Origin: Nitrospina sp.
Lineage (GTDB): Bacteria > Nitrospinota > Nitrospinia > Nitrospinales > VA-1
Reading direction: 5' to 3'
Length of the DNA: 64,000 nt
Assembly: GCA_018673915.1 (NCBI GenBank)
Contig: JABHBK010000024.1
Span: forward strand, 50,879-114,878
In this document: positions 8,734 to 18,865 of the stretch, piece after piece
Layout of the letters: every line of letters starts with the position of its first letter
Numbering within the stretch: position 1 is the first letter of the stretch
Program-made: the position numbers and the translations under genes
The notes under the pieces: model-generated
Told to the model about the DNA's origin: nothing
The model's database searches: none
Seen by the model: the letters and a program-made list of their open reading frames with translations, nothing else

Positions 8734-9577
8734 CAATTTGATCCAAAAGTTGGGCGGCTTTTTTACGGGCCACTTCATTGGCGAGACGTTGCTCGGGAAA
8801 CAGATTGGGCGGAGCCTTCACAACCGCTTGCAACTGCGATTCAAATAACTTCCTGTCCTGATTCTGCACCGCATAGGTTTTGGCAAACAGATAACGCACC
8901 AGCAAATATTTATTATCGGTCAGTTCCAGTGCTTTTTCAAAATGTTGAAGGGATTTCTCCGGATTCCCTCCCAGCATTTTACTGCGTCCGCCATAAAAAG
9001 CGCCGAGAAACCAATGCGGTCCGGCGTGGTGAAAAGCGGGGTTTAACTCAAAAACTTTTACCATCAAACTTTCCAAACGGGGAATATCGGCAAAAGCTTC
9101 GACAGAGTCCAGGTTCTGCATCAACCAGCTTCCCCAACATTGCCCCAGCCAGAATAAAGCGGGCTGGTGCGAATCCTCTACTTCATTTAGCGCGCGCGAC
9201 CACTCGTCCAAAGAGAGGCCCTCCCATTTTTTTCTGCCCGTCCTGATAATAGTCGCGCTCAGGGCATATTTCTTACCCCTCTCATATAATGAGGAAGCTC
9301 GATCGGGTTCCGTATCTTCTAGAAAGCTGAATGCGTAACCGCAAAATCCTTCAGCGAGATTTTCCAGGATCCAGGTATTTTCCGGGTCCTGCTTGAGGAG
9401 TCCTTCCAGCATTTTCAAATTAGCAGGGATGGCTTTTTGGGCGAGAACAGGATCTCTCTCCTCCTGCATGGCCTGGATTTGGCTCTCTACCAGCGGCAAT
9501 GTAGCCTGAACTGCCATCCGGCTGGTAGAACACCCGGCTAACGCAAGAGCTAATAATAACAATACATAGAATCTCAT
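8720..9577 (-). CDS. TRAP transporter-associated TPR lipoprotein, TatT family
   Basis: 285 residues with a lipoprotein signal peptide (lipobox LAGC) and an all-helical TPR-like body, including WILENLAEGFCGYAF, HFEKALELTDNKYLLVRYLFA and a conserved AGPHWFLGAFYGG stretch typical of the T component of TRAP systems. In T. pallidum the TatT homologue is a trimer contacting its TatP partner and is proposed to help deliver hydrophobic ligands across the periplasm. The downstream overlapping gene encodes the TatP-type binding protein, which supports the call. Confidence 0.82.
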   Translation of the reverse strand: MRFYVLLLLALALAGCSTSRMAVQATLPLVESQIQAMQEERDPVLAQKAIPANLKMLEGLLKQDPENTWILENLAEGFCGYAFSFLEDTEPDRASSLYERGKKYALSATIIRTGRKKWEGLSLDEWSRALNEVEDSHQPALFWLGQCWGSWLMQNLDSVEAFADIPRLESLMVKVFELNPAFHHAGPHWFLGAFYGGRSKMLGGNPEKSLQHFEKALELTDNKYLLVRYLFAKTYAVQNQDRKLFESQLQAVVKAPPNLFPEQRLANEVARKKAAQLLDQIDELF

Positions 9578-9620
9578 GATTCAATCTTATCAGAACGACA
9601 ACAGCCGAACGACTAATATT

Positions 9621-9649
9621 TTGACATGAAATGGCCCATTTGCTACCAT
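9621..9649 (+). promoter_or_regulatory. predicted sigma70 promoter
   Basis: TTGACA at 9621-9626 and TACCAT at 9644-9649 are separated by 17 bases. It points right, away from the leftward tatT gene, toward the small membrane protein, DUF1844 and YkgJ genes. Seen by eye only. Confidence 0.5.
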
Positions 9650-9681
9650 CCACTTGCGGTGTAGCAATGCGCCATAACCCA

Positions 9682-9711
9682 TGAGGCGGTGACCTCCTGA
9701 TATTCGCCTCA
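9682..9711 (+). promoter_or_regulatory. hairpin in 5' leader
   Basis: TGAGGCG at 9682-9688 pairs with CGCCTCA at 9705-9711 (7 bp), about 70 bases before the first gene of the rightward set. There is no following T-run, so it is not an obvious terminator; it may stabilise or regulate the leader. Confidence 0.3.
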
Positions 9712-9779
9712 CCTGATTTTCAAAAATATAACCTCCGGTACCAATAAAATTGAATACCCAAGAACAGGATAGCGGTTGG

Positions 9780-9971
9780 ATGAAAAAAGTTCTTTTTGTG
9801 CTGGGAGCAATATTTGTCGTGATAGGCATCATCCGGCAATGGCCGCTGGCAGGAAAAACCTATATGGAATTTATAGAGGGGAAGGGTTATCTCGCCCTCA
9901 TGCTGGGTTTGATCATGATCGTATTGGGTTTCTCCGTTCCCCTGCTAATGGGCGACGAAGAAGACTCTTAA
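9780..9971 (+). CDS. small two-helix membrane protein, unknown
   Basis: The ATG at 9780 gives about 63 residues; an upstream TTG at 9750 is also in frame. Two hydrophobic helices (VLFVLGAIFVVIGII and LALMLGLIMIVLGFSVPLL) flank a short charged loop, and the C-terminus is acidic (GDEEDS). It is the first gene after a predicted promoter and is followed 26 bases later by the DUF1844 gene. I do not recognise a family. Another frame over the same bases is open but is not hydrophobic and is treated as a shadow. Confidence 0.6.
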   Translation: MKKVLFVLGAIFVVIGIIRQWPLAGKTYMEFIEGKGYLALMLGLIMIVLGFSVPLLMGDEEDS

Positions 9972-9997
9972 AACAACATTATTTAAAAAGGTGAACC

Positions 9998-10381
9998 ATG
10001 AGCGACGAAGAAACAGAAGGTGAAGGATTTGTTTTTAAAGACAGCCGTTCCTCTCAAATTTCTGAAGATGAGGCTACAGATCAGGATGCCCAGGTAGAAC
10101 CCGATGGACCTGCACCCGAACAGGCCCAACAGCCTTTCAAGATCGATTTCTCCACCTTCATCATGTCCCTGACTTCGTCAGCGTTTTATCACTTGGGTGA
10201 CATCGCCGATCCGGAAACAGGAAAAACTGAAACCAATCTACCTGCCGTCCAGCAAACCATTGATATGCTGATCATGCTGAGAGAGAAAACGCAAGGCAAC
10301 CTGAATGAAGAAGAAGCAAAACTGCTGGAACAACTCATCTATGAATTACAGATGAAGTTTGTGGCTAAAACGAAAAAATAA
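9998..10381 (+). CDS. DUF1844 domain protein
   Basis: 127 residues. An acidic, Gln/Pro-rich N-terminal tail (about 1-45) precedes the DUF1844 core: IDFSTFIMSLTSSAFYHLGD, then LPAVQQTIDMLIMLREKT and the helix LLEQLIYELQMKF. The family is widespread in Gram-negative bacteria and has no known function. GGTGAA lies a few bases before the ATG. The gene is 8 bases upstream of the YkgJ-type gene, probably in one transcript. Confidence 0.85.
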   Translation: MSDEETEGEGFVFKDSRSSQISEDEATDQDAQVEPDGPAPEQAQQPFKIDFSTFIMSLTSSAFYHLGDIADPETGKTETNLPAVQQTIDMLIMLREKTQGNLNEEEAKLLEQLIYELQMKFVAKTKK

Positions 10382-10389
10382 GCCACCCC

Positions 10390-11118
10390 ATGTCCCTAAA
10401 GACAGATAAAAATGGAATGTTCATCTTTGGCATGACCAATACCGATGAACTGGGCGGCTTTTTAAAGCATAAGTTTTCCGAAGAGAAAATTCAGCAAGCC
10501 TACGACTATCTGGTCGAAGCCACAAAAGAAAAATCCCGCACCGAAAAAACAACCCCCCTGCGCATATTCTGGCACCACTTGAAAAGAATCTATAACGAAG
10601 GCGTACCGCCTTTGCAATGTCATCGGGGGTGTGACCACTGTTGTCACACAGGTGTATCCTGCACCCAACTGGAATGGGACGGCATCCTGAAAAATGCTGA
10701 AGAAAATGGTCTCGATCTCAATGCCATGATTGAACATTCACAAAGAACCATCAAAAAAGTCGATGAAGTTCTTAAATCCAATAAAAAACTCGATCAGGTA
10801 GACTGGCACAGACTGGTCATCAATCAACCCTGCCCGTTTCTGAGTGAAGAAGGTGCCTGCGAAGTCTATGAAGACCGCCCGTTAGACTGCCGCATGGTGG
10901 TAGCGTTCCGCGGAGTCTGCGAATCAAAAAAACTCGAACACGCTCAGCGAGGTGTGGTACTGGAAGAAGCGGTGGGTGCCACCGTTATCGCCAAACTACA
11001 GCACGACTTGACCCCTAAAATTAAACGCCGAAAATTCCGCGGCACACAGCCTATCAAACTACTGCAACACTGGCTCATTCTTTGGCGAGACAAACAAAAG
11101 AAATCTAGCAAGCAGTGA
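10390..11118 (+). CDS. YkgJ-family cysteine-cluster protein
   Basis: 242 residues. The Cys cluster CHRGCDHCCHTGVSC and the second block PCPFLSEEGACEVYEDRPLDCR are the two signature parts of the YkgJ/CxxCxxxCC family, predicted to bind zinc or an iron-sulfur cluster. The catalytic role of this family is not settled. The N-terminal 70 residues and C-terminal basic tail (KIKRRKFRGTQ) are less conserved. It is the last gene of the short rightward set that starts at 9780. Confidence 0.82.
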   Translation: MSLKTDKNGMFIFGMTNTDELGGFLKHKFSEEKIQQAYDYLVEATKEKSRTEKTTPLRIFWHHLKRIYNEGVPPLQCHRGCDHCCHTGVSCTQLEWDGILKNAEENGLDLNAMIEHSQRTIKKVDEVLKSNKKLDQVDWHRLVINQPCPFLSEEGACEVYEDRPLDCRMVVAFRGVCESKKLEHAQRGVVLEEAVGATVIAKLQHDLTPKIKRRKFRGTQPIKLLQHWLILWRDKQKKSSKQ

Positions 11119-11343
11119 CTCCTCGCAATAAAATGATACCTGGATTTTATTTTTAGTATCCGGAAAAATGAAGAACGCGCTTGAATGCAAAAAATACAAG
11201 TGGAATTTACATTTTTGGAATGCTTTAATATCTTGGATGTTATAGAAACATGCTTTGAGAGAGCTCCACTGATTTCAAGATTTCTCCAGATAAACCCTCG
11301 TTCAACCCAATATTCCATAAAGATAAATCGTCTTGGAAAATAA

Positions 11344-12477
11344 ATGCCGAAAATAATTTATTTTGTTACTGAAGATTGGTATTTTTGGTCACATCGTCTT
11401 TCCTTGGCCCGGGCTGCTCAAAAATCAGGGTTTCAGGTAACCGTTCTTACACGTGTAAACAAATATAAAGACCTGATAGAAAGTGAAGGGTTCAACCTCA
11501 TCCCCCTCGAGTTGGTCCGAAGCAGTAAAAATATATTTGTAGAATTGCTGTGTTTCTTAGAAATCATTAAAATTTTTCGTCGGGAAAAACCTGATATAGT
11601 CCACAATGTGGCTTTAAAACCAATTTTATATGGTACTTGGGCCGCAAGATTTTCGAGGGTTCCATGTGTTGTCAATTTATTCGCCGGAATTACCACTAAA
11701 TTTCATGCGAAAAAGTGGAAATCTATTATTCTTGGCACCCTGGTGGATTTGGTATTTAGGTTTGGGTTTTGGAATAATAATGCTTATGCCATATTTCAGA
11801 ATTCTTTCGATAGAAAAGCCTTCCTGGATAAAAACTTATTGTTGGAAGAAAATACCGGGATTATATGTGGGTCGGGAGTAAGTCTTACCAAATTCATAGA
11901 TACCCCTGAACCGGATGGTTCCCCTCTCGTAATTTTAGCATCAAGAATGCTATGGGATAAAGGAGTGGGTGAATTTGTTGAGGCGGCAAAAATATTAAAA
12001 AATGAAAAGATCAGTTGCCGAATGATATTAGTTGGCAACCCAGACCCCGAAAATCCGGTTCCACTTCCTAAAGATTTAATATTAAAATGGCAATCTGAAG
12101 GCTGGATAGAATGGTGGGAACATCGTGAAGATATGCCTGAAGTTTTTTCTGGAGCAAATATAGTCTGTCTGCCTTCCTACCACGAAGGCTGCCCAAAAGT
12201 CCTTATTGAGGCAGCAGCATGTGGTCGAGCCTTGGTGGCAACAGACATTCCAGGTTGCAGGACAATTGTTCGTCATGATGAAAACGGCTTATTGGTCCCA
12301 GTTAAAAACGTTACCGCTTTGGCGGATGCAATAAAATTCCTCGTGCAATCCCCAAAAATAAGAATGCAAATGGGTAAAAGAAGCAGGGAAATAACAGTAG
12401 AAAATTTTTCCGAAGAAAAGGTAATCAAGGAGACCTTGGACGCTTACAACATGCTCCTGGAAAAAAGGAACGTTTAA
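11344..12477 (+). CDS. glycosyltransferase family 4
   Basis: 377 residues in the GT-B fold. The N-terminal acceptor half has DWYFWSHRLSLARAAQKSGF and KPDIVHNVALKPILYGTWAAR; the C-terminal donor half has ASRMLWDKGVGEFVEAA, SYHEGCPKVLIEAAACGRALVATD and the retaining-GT4 E-x7-E region. Such enzymes add a sugar from a nucleotide donor to a lipid-linked or surface glycan. The 225 bases before it are AT-rich with no gene. It begins a short AT-rich group with a methyltransferase and a polysaccharide deacetylase. Confidence 0.88.
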   Translation: MPKIIYFVTEDWYFWSHRLSLARAAQKSGFQVTVLTRVNKYKDLIESEGFNLIPLELVRSSKNIFVELLCFLEIIKIFRREKPDIVHNVALKPILYGTWAARFSRVPCVVNLFAGITTKFHAKKWKSIILGTLVDLVFRFGFWNNNAYAIFQNSFDRKAFLDKNLLLEENTGIICGSGVSLTKFIDTPEPDGSPLVILASRMLWDKGVGEFVEAAKILKNEKISCRMILVGNPDPENPVPLPKDLILKWQSEGWIEWWEHREDMPEVFSGANIVCLPSYHEGCPKVLIEAAACGRALVATDIPGCRTIVRHDENGLLVPVKNVTALADAIKFLVQSPKIRMQMGKRSREITVENFSEEKVIKETLDAYNMLLEKRNV

Positions 12478-12536
12478 AGTTTGTTTCAATAGACCAAAGG
12501 TACCAGAAATTAATAACAAATTTATTGGAAAAATAT

Positions 12537-13217
12537 ATGAGCTTCGAATCTAACGATAAAGACAAAGTAAAATCCACCTTTGAATCTGGCGCCCAGAAGT
12601 TTGACCGGATTTATGATCACTCTGAAAATAAATCAGTTTTTAACAGATGGTTAGATCGATCGTTCAGACAAGACATGTATTTAAGGTTTGAGCGAACTTT
12701 GGAAAATATTGGAACAAATGAGATTCATTCAATTCTAGATGTGGGATGCGGTTCTGGAAGATATTGCATTGAATACCTAAAAATGGGTAAAAAAGTAGTC
12801 GGCATTGACATGGCCTCAAACATGTTAAAAATTGCGCAAAAAAGTTGTTATGAAGCTGCACCGGATGGTGAAATTGAGTTTATTTCTGGCAATTATATGG
12901 AGCATCAATTTGAGCAAAAGTTTGATGCGGCTGTTTTAATGGGCTTGTTCGACTACATTGAGGACGCGGAAAGCATGCTGAAAAAGCTTAAGACAGATGT
13001 GAATAAATTAGTGATTGCCTCCTTCCCACGTTCTGACAACCTGCCGAATAAAATCAGGAAGTTCAGATATTTTTTTAAAAACTGTCCTCTTTATTTTTAC
13101 TCCAGGGAACAGTTGGAGAGAATATTTCTTTCGATCGGTGTTGACAACTATACTATCAAGCAAACGGATCGAGAGTACTTTGTTAAGTTGCATTTAAAAT
13201 CAACGGAACAGGTCTGA
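12537..13217 (+). CDS. class I SAM-dependent methyltransferase
   Basis: 226 residues from the ATG at 12537, with GGA 8 bases upstream; a TTG at 12525 is a less likely start. Motif I is ILDVGCGSGRYCIEYL, followed by VVGIDMASNMLKIA (acidic ribose-binding residue) and an FDAAVLMGLFDYI motif. The N-terminal FESGAQKFDRIYD segment is seen in small-molecule methyltransferases of surface-glycan loci. The substrate is unknown; the context suggests a glycan or lipid-linked intermediate. Only three bases separate it from the next gene. Confidence 0.82.
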   Translation: MSFESNDKDKVKSTFESGAQKFDRIYDHSENKSVFNRWLDRSFRQDMYLRFERTLENIGTNEIHSILDVGCGSGRYCIEYLKMGKKVVGIDMASNMLKIAQKSCYEAAPDGEIEFISGNYMEHQFEQKFDAAVLMGLFDYIEDAESMLKKLKTDVNKLVIASFPRSDNLPNKIRKFRYFFKNCPLYFYSREQLERIFLSIGVDNYTIKQTDREYFVKLHLKSTEQV

Positions 13218-13220
13218 TTA

Positions 13221-14075
13221 ATGAAATACGCAGTTTTTTCATTGGATATTGAAGACTGGTATCATCTGGATTATTTTTCCGGAAAGGAATGTGATCGTTC
13301 CTATTCAATGCTTGATGGATTAGATGTCTATAGGGAAATACTGGAATCCTACGATATTCCTTCCTCCTATTTTGTATTAGGGGAAATAGCGGATTCTTTA
13401 AAAACCAATTTGAAAGAATTAAGTGAGCAAGGAAACGATATTGCCTCACATGGTTGGGGCCATGTCAGGCCGTTAACCATGGAAGTGGTTCCGTTTGAGT
13501 CTGAGATCAAAGCCAGCAAAGAAAAACTTGAAAATATTATTGGTAAGCAGGTTATGGGTTATCGTGCACCTTGTTTCAGTTTGGATAGAGAACGGCTTGA
13601 TATTGTGAATAAGGTTGGTTATAAAATTGATTCCAGTCGGATCAAATTTACCAACCATCCTTTATATGGCGATTTGAATTTGGATGGCTTTCAACAAAAT
13701 ATTCCAGCTATTTACAGTTTGGACGACTTTTTTGAATTTGAAGTGAGCACCTTGCCTTTAGCTGGCAGGCAGATCCCTGTGTCCGGGGGTGGATATCTGC
13801 GCATTTTCCCCTGGATCATAATGAAAAAAATGATTGAATATTATTTGGAAAAAAATAATTTATTCACACTTTATATCCACCCGTTTGAATTATCTTCCCG
13901 TACCAATCCTGATTTTCCTGATGGAACTGCAGGGTCAAATAAGTTTCGCTTTTCACTGGGCCGATCTACGGTAATTAAAAAATTACATGCCTTGATTAAA
14001 TTGATTCAAGAAAAGGGCTATCAATTCACTACATTTTCTGCGCTTAGAGAAAAAATGATCCATCAAAAAACATAG
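13221..14075 (+). CDS. polysaccharide deacetylase (NodB fold, DUF3473-like C-terminus)
   Basis: 284 residues. The NodB motifs are present: the metal/base motif SLDIEDWYH at residue 7 onward, ASHGWGHVRP (His metal ligands) and GYRAPCFSL. The C-terminal half with LYIHPFEL resembles the DUF3473 extension of deacetylases found in exopolysaccharide/PEP-CTERM loci. It would remove acetyl groups from a GlcNAc-type polysaccharide. It is nearly contiguous with the methyltransferase and GT4 genes; no exosortase or polymer export genes are visible nearby. Confidence 0.85.
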   Translation: MKYAVFSLDIEDWYHLDYFSGKECDRSYSMLDGLDVYREILESYDIPSSYFVLGEIADSLKTNLKELSEQGNDIASHGWGHVRPLTMEVVPFESEIKASKEKLENIIGKQVMGYRAPCFSLDRERLDIVNKVGYKIDSSRIKFTNHPLYGDLNLDGFQQNIPAIYSLDDFFEFEVSTLPLAGRQIPVSGGGYLRIFPWIIMKKMIEYYLEKNNLFTLYIHPFELSSRTNPDFPDGTAGSNKFRFSLGRSTVIKKLHALIKLIQEKGYQFTTFSALREKMIHQKT

Positions 14076-14127
14076 CGGTTACTGCGCGACCTGAAAAATG
14101 AGGACGCTTAAAACCAAATCCCCCTTA

Positions 14128-17100
14128 TCAGGAGGAGGTTAATTTCCCCCAACTGCCGCCTCCGGGAGTACAAATTCTAATCCGTTCACCCGGTTCAACT
14201 TCCAGTTGGCATTTGCCTCCTACATCGGTGATCGACCCATCCTTTTTTATCAGCAGGTTTTTTCCTTTTTCTCCTGGCCCACCGCCTTGCATACCATAGG
14301 GAGCATAGACTCTGCGTTCTGAAAGGATGGCTACTTTCAGCGGAGCAAGAAATTCTATTTCTCTTATCACTCCATCTCCACCTTTAAACTTTCCTTCCCC
14401 TCCTGAACCTTTGCGAATGGAAAACTCACGCAAAAGGACTGGGTAGCGTTGCTCCAATACTTCCGGGTCTGTAATGCGGGTATTGGTCATATGAGTGTGC
14501 ACGGCGGACTGACCGTGCCAGTCCGGTCCGGCTCCCGCGCCTCCGGCAATGGTTTCGTAGTAAGCGAAGTGGTCGTTTCCAAAGGTGAGGTTGTTCATGC
14601 ACCCTTGAGAAGCGGCGCAGGCGTTGAAGGCTTTAAAGATGACATCGGTGATACGTTGAGAAGTTAATACATTCCCGGCCACCACCGCCGCATTGTCGGA
14701 AGGATCCAGCAGGGAATTCAGCGGAATCACCACCTCGACAGGTTCCAGACATCCTTGATTCAGCGGAATGTCGCTATCAATCAGACAGCGCAGGCAATAG
14801 AGAATAGCAGAGAGAGTGACCGCGCGTGGCGTATTTAAGTTATCTGGCTGCTCTTTTGAAGACCCAGTAAAATCGAAACAGGCTGATCCAGAAACGGTAT
14901 CTATGCTTACTGTTAAAACAATACGACTTCCTTCATCCATAAAATCTTCGGCTTCAAGATGAATGATTTTCTCATCCTTATTTTTATCTTCCCATTTTTT
15001 TAGCAGAGCTCGCACAGATTGCCCGGCATTTTCACGCAGGTGTTTCATATAAGCCTGCACCACTTGCAAAGAGTGCGACTGAACCAGTTCATTTAGCAGA
15101 GCAATGCCTTTTTGGTTGGCAGACACCTGCGCTTTTAAATCAGACAGGTTATCGGTCAGAGCCCGCGTTCCCGCTCTCGTTAATATTTCAGTAATCCCTG
15201 CCTCCTGAAACTCACCCTTCTCAACCAGCATAAATGTTTTGATGCTGGCTCCTTCTTCCTCAAGGGATTTGGAAAATGGCGGCATGGAGCCGGGGGTCGT
15301 ACCGCCGATATCCGCATGGTGCCCACGGCTGGCAACAAAGAAAACAGGCAACCCCTCTTTTACCACCGGGGTGATGACCGTGATATCTGGCAGGTGACTT
15401 CCACCCGTCGCCGAATGGTTGGTGACCCAGACCTGGCCCTCTTTAATCGAATGACCGTTCAACTCAACCTGATTCCGAACCGCTTCTCCCATCGACCCAA
15501 GGTGAACCGGCTGATGCGGCGCATTGGCGACCAGATCCCCTTCTGGCCCAAAAATTGCGCAGGAAAAATCCATTCGCTCTTTGATGTTGGTTGAAACAGC
15601 AGTGCGTTGCAAGACACGACCCATTTGCTCCGCAATAGACATGAATCGGGAACCAAACAACGACAATTGCACAACATCAAGCTCTGTCCCAACTGGGCGG
15701 GCAGGCAAGGCTTCCACTTCTATCTCAACATCTCCAAATGGTGATATCTTTGCGGTGCAGGAGGGTTCTATGAGGATAGTTGAAGTATCCTGAATAAGAA
15801 TTGCAGGCCCCTCCAACATTTGCCCTGCTGCAAGGGACTCTAATAAAAAAATCGGTGTCTCTTTCCACCCATCGGAAAAATAACATTTCTTCCGGGCTAG
15901 CGGATTCAGGTTTGGTTGACCATTAGGCAGAGGAGTTTGAACGGGGGGTGGGGATTTCCCTTCTGCGCGAACCCGGATTGCCTCCACAAGAATTTTTCTT
16001 TTGGGTGGATTAAATCCAAACTCACGGTAATGCATTTTGCTAAAAGTTATCTCAAAGTTTTCCTGCTTCGATTCTTTGACCATTAAGGTCGTATCAGAAC
16101 CCTCATAACGCATATTCAAATAGCGTATGACCTCGATAGTAAAATTTCCTTTCCGTTTTAATTCTAAAACGGTTCTGTCAGCAAGAGCTTGGAGCCTTGC
16201 CTCGAGTTCGGCCCCATTTTCATTTTTCACCGGCTCTTCCTTATCAACGGCGACATCGGCGAGTCCCATTCCATAAGCCGAGAGCACCCCGGCAAACCGG
16301 CTAATGAAAATTTTGGAAATTCCAAGAGTTCGTGCAATGGCACAGGCATGTTGACCCCCTGCTCCGCCAAAACAGGAAAGGGTATGATCGCGGGCATCAT
16401 GTCCCCGGGATGCGGTGATTTCATGAATGGCCCGGGCCATATTTTCATTGGCAACTTCTACAAAACCGTAAGCGATTTCCTCTATGGACTGTCCTGTTTG
16501 AGAGTGCATGTTCTCCATTAATACTTTAAAAGCTTTTTTGGATGCAGAAGCAGATAAAGGCTGGTCTTCATTCTCCCCAAACAGGTTGGGAAATTGTTCG
16601 GGCACGATCCGCCCTAAAACCAGATTCGCATCAGTAAGAGAAAGCGGTCCACCATTGCGATAACAAGCGGGACCCGGCCAGGCCCCTGAAGACAAAGGCC
16701 CCACCTGAAACATGCCATTTTCAAATAATAGTCGGGAGCCACCTCCCGCCGCCACAGTATGGATATTTAGTTGCGGAACGAGATTGGGAATTTTTCGCAC
16801 CTCGCTTTCAAACTGCCATTCGTAGCTCCCATCAAATCTGGAGACATCGGTAGAGGTGCCTCCCATATCGAATCCAATCACCGGGGTGGCTCGCGTTGTC
16901 CGGGCATTGCCCACCACTCCTCCAGCAGGACCGGAAAAGATGGCACGACTTCCAGTAAAAGAGTCGGCATCCACCAGACCGCCATCGGACTGCATGACAA
17001 AAAGGTCCGTATCATGATCTGCAAACCCAGCGCGGAACCCTTCAAGGTAGTTTTGAATATGCGGGTTCAGGTAGGCTTCGAGACAGGTTGTATGCCCCCG

Positions 17101-17748
17101 GTCCACTAACCGGGCTCTCGGTATAACCTCGCTGGAGAGGGATATATTTTGAAACCCTAATTCTACAGCTTCTTGCGCAATCAGAAGTTCATGGTCTGGA
17201 AAAAGCGTTGCATGCATCAGGGCGATAGCAAGACTCTCAATACCCTGTCGGCGCATATCCTGAAGTTGATGCCGAACGGTTTCCCTGTCTGGAGATCGTA
17301 AAATTTTCACGCCAGATTGTGATGAATCCTCAAGCTTCTGAGCTGGATGAACCCGCTCGTCAATTTCCACCACCGCTTCATAAAGCGGTTCCGGCTTGAT
17401 TATTTTTAAATCAAAAATACCCGGCCGGTTTTGTTTTCCGATTCGTAGTAAATCCCCAAAACCTTTGGTGATGATGAGAGCTGTTCGGGCACCCTTACGT
17501 TCAAGCAGTGCATTGGTTGCAACAGTGGTTCCCATACGAATCCACTCAATAGAAGGAGTATCCTTGGATTCATGATGGGTCACTTCCCGAATGATTCTTC
17601 GGATGCCTTCAAGAGGTGCGTCGGGATAATGGTCCGGATTTTCTGATAGAAGTTTTAGGACTCTCGGGCCTTTGGGCGTTTCCGCATAGATATCCGTAAA
17701 AGTTCCGCCTCGGTCAATAGAAAACCTGAATTTATTAGGATCTGTCAT
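14128..17748 (-). CDS. 5-oxoprolinase / hydantoinase HyuA-HyuB fusion
   Basis: 1206 residues. The N-terminal half (about 1-690) is the ATP-binding HyuA part ([44 protein letters not shown]) and the C-terminal half (about 700-1206) is HyuB ([34 protein letters not shown]). Fusion of both halves is the arrangement of eukaryotic OPLAH-type 5-oxoprolinases (about 1280 residues), which hydrolyse 5-oxoproline to glutamate using ATP. Hydantoinase activity is an alternative. It stands alone, transcribed leftward, and is flanked by unrelated genes. Confidence 0.85.
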   Translation of the reverse strand: MTDPNKFRFSIDRGGTFTDIYAETPKGPRVLKLLSENPDHYPDAPLEGIRRIIREVTHHESKDTPSIEWIRMGTTVATNALLERKGARTALIITKGFGDLLRIGKQNRPGIFDLKIIKPEPLYEAVVEIDERVHPAQKLEDSSQSGVKILRSPDRETVRHQLQDMRRQGIESLAIALMHATLFPDHELLIAQEAVELGFQNISLSSEVIPRARLVDRGHTTCLEAYLNPHIQNYLEGFRAGFADHDTDLFVMQSDGGLVDADSFTGSRAIFSGPAGGVVGNARTTRATPVIGFDMGGTSTDVSRFDGSYEWQFESEVRKIPNLVPQLNIHTVAAGGGSRLLFENGMFQVGPLSSGAWPGPACYRNGGPLSLTDANLVLGRIVPEQFPNLFGENEDQPLSASASKKAFKVLMENMHSQTGQSIEEIAYGFVEVANENMARAIHEITASRGHDARDHTLSCFGGAGGQHACAIARTLGISKIFISRFAGVLSAYGMGLADVAVDKEEPVKNENGAELEARLQALADRTVLELKRKGNFTIEVIRYLNMRYEGSDTTLMVKESKQENFEITFSKMHYREFGFNPPKRKILVEAIRVRAEGKSPPPVQTPLPNGQPNLNPLARKKCYFSDGWKETPIFLLESLAAGQMLEGPAILIQDTSTILIEPSCTAKISPFGDVEIEVEALPARPVGTELDVVQLSLFGSRFMSIAEQMGRVLQRTAVSTNIKERMDFSCAIFGPEGDLVANAPHQPVHLGSMGEAVRNQVELNGHSIKEGQVWVTNHSATGGSHLPDITVITPVVKEGLPVFFVASRGHHADIGGTTPGSMPPFSKSLEEEGASIKTFMLVEKGEFQEAGITEILTRAGTRALTDNLSDLKAQVSANQKGIALLNELVQSHSLQVVQAYMKHLRENAGQSVRALLKKWEDKNKDEKIIHLEAEDFMDEGSRIVLTVSIDTVSGSACFDFTGSSKEQPDNLNTPRAVTLSAILYCLRCLIDSDIPLNQGCLEPVEVVIPLNSLLDPSDNAAVVAGNVLTSQRITDVIFKAFNACAASQGCMNNLTFGNDHFAYYETIAGGAGAGPDWHGQSAVHTHMTNTRITDPEVLEQRYPVLLREFSIRKGSGGEGKFKGGDGVIREIEFLAPLKVAILSERRVYAPYGMQGGGPGEKGKNLLIKKDGSITDVGGKCQLEVEPGERIRICTPGGGSWGKLTSS

Positions 17749-17862
17749 ATCGACCTGCCTCAGGAAAACAAAAACAGTAAGTTTGGAATAAAAATTTTGA
17801 GGCAGGAAAGGATAGAAGCTTCATGAACTTTTGCTGAAGCCTAAGTTCAGTGGATACCAGTC

Positions 17863-18771
17863 TTAGAGAAGATCTACTGAAAGGCCTTCATAGGAAAGAA
17901 ACATTTTCAATTCTTGCTTAGGAGCAACCAGCTTGAGGTACTTTTCCGTCTGGCGGAAAATATCCATCAACTTAAAATCACTATAGGTAGGTTCATGATG
18001 GAAGAAAGCAATTTGTTTCACATTGGCTTCTAAAGCCAGGTCAACCCCTATAAAGGTAGAGCTATGGCCCCAATCCTCTTTTTCCAAACCTTCGCTGAAT
18101 GTGTACATAGAATCAAATATTAACAGGTCCGCATCCTGGAAAAATTCAACCGCGGGTTTTAAGTCCGAGGAACCCAGTTTTTTATATTCCGCATCCGTTG
18201 CATAAACTACCGATTTACCTTTGTAATCTACCCTGTAAGCAAAGCATTGCCCAGGATGATACATGGCTTTCCATGTGACCGCCATGTCGCCAATTTTTTG
18301 TTCCGTCTTATTTTCCAGGACAACAAAATCGATATCCGAAGCATAAATACTAAAAGGAATTGGGAAATATTCAAACTTTTGCTGGCCCTCTAATCGCTCT
18401 TGGATATCTGGCAAGGGACTATTCACTGTAAACTGGTTTCCCTTGATATAAAAAGGCACAAAAAATGGGATTCCAAGAATATGGTCCCAATGAGTATGAG
18501 AAAAGAAAACATTTGCCTTTCCCTGTCCTCGGCCAAAATCGGTAGCCATTAGTTCCTGCCCCAGCATCCGGATTCCTGACCCTGCATCGAAGATCAATAA
18601 TTCGTCACCCACCTGCATAGATACACAGGAAGAATTGCCGCCAAATGTTCCGCGAATTTCATGAGGTAAGGTCTGCACAAAGGATTTGATAGAATCGTCA
18701 TCAGCCAAATCTTCCGCCTTGGCATTTTGAAGAGCCTTTACCACCTTTTCCTCAACCTCCTCATACACCAA
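17863..18771 (-). CDS. MBL-fold metallo-hydrolase with doubtful start codon
   Basis: At least 302 residues. The zinc motif FFSHTHWDHILG, DAGSGIRMLG, YHPGQCFAYRV, and YATDAEY mark the metallo-beta-lactamase fold, in the group similar to cAMP phosphodiesterase/ComEC-like hydrolases. The first conventional start is TTG at 18771, but in-frame codons above it encode VKFHGVRGSIPSP, the usual N-terminus of this family, and the expected initiator position is ACG (18811-18813). The true protein is therefore probably 14 residues longer, starting at a non-standard codon or containing a base error. No strong ribosome site is seen. Confidence 0.8.
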   Translation of the reverse strand: MVYEEVEEKVVKALQNAKAEDLADDDSIKSFVQTLPHEIRGTFGGNSSCVSMQVGDELLIFDAGSGIRMLGQELMATDFGRGQGKANVFFSHTHWDHILGIPFFVPFYIKGNQFTVNSPLPDIQERLEGQQKFEYFPIPFSIYASDIDFVVLENKTEQKIGDMAVTWKAMYHPGQCFAYRVDYKGKSVVYATDAEYKKLGSSDLKPAVEFFQDADLLIFDSMYTFSEGLEKEDWGHSSTFIGVDLALEANVKQIAFFHHEPTYSDFKLMDIFRQTEKYLKLVAPKQELKMFLSYEGLSVDLL

Positions 18772-18865
18772 AGGACTTGGAATAGACCCTCTGACCCCAT
18801 GAAATTTAACCGTAAATTTATTATAACATTACAAAATAAAATGTAAATACTTGTTTATCTGAACG

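Noticed and set aside
9776..9994. Alternative frame over the small membrane protein at 9780
   Set aside because: It is rich in Arg/His with no hydrophobic or domain pattern; the other frame has two clean membrane helices and a plausible start.
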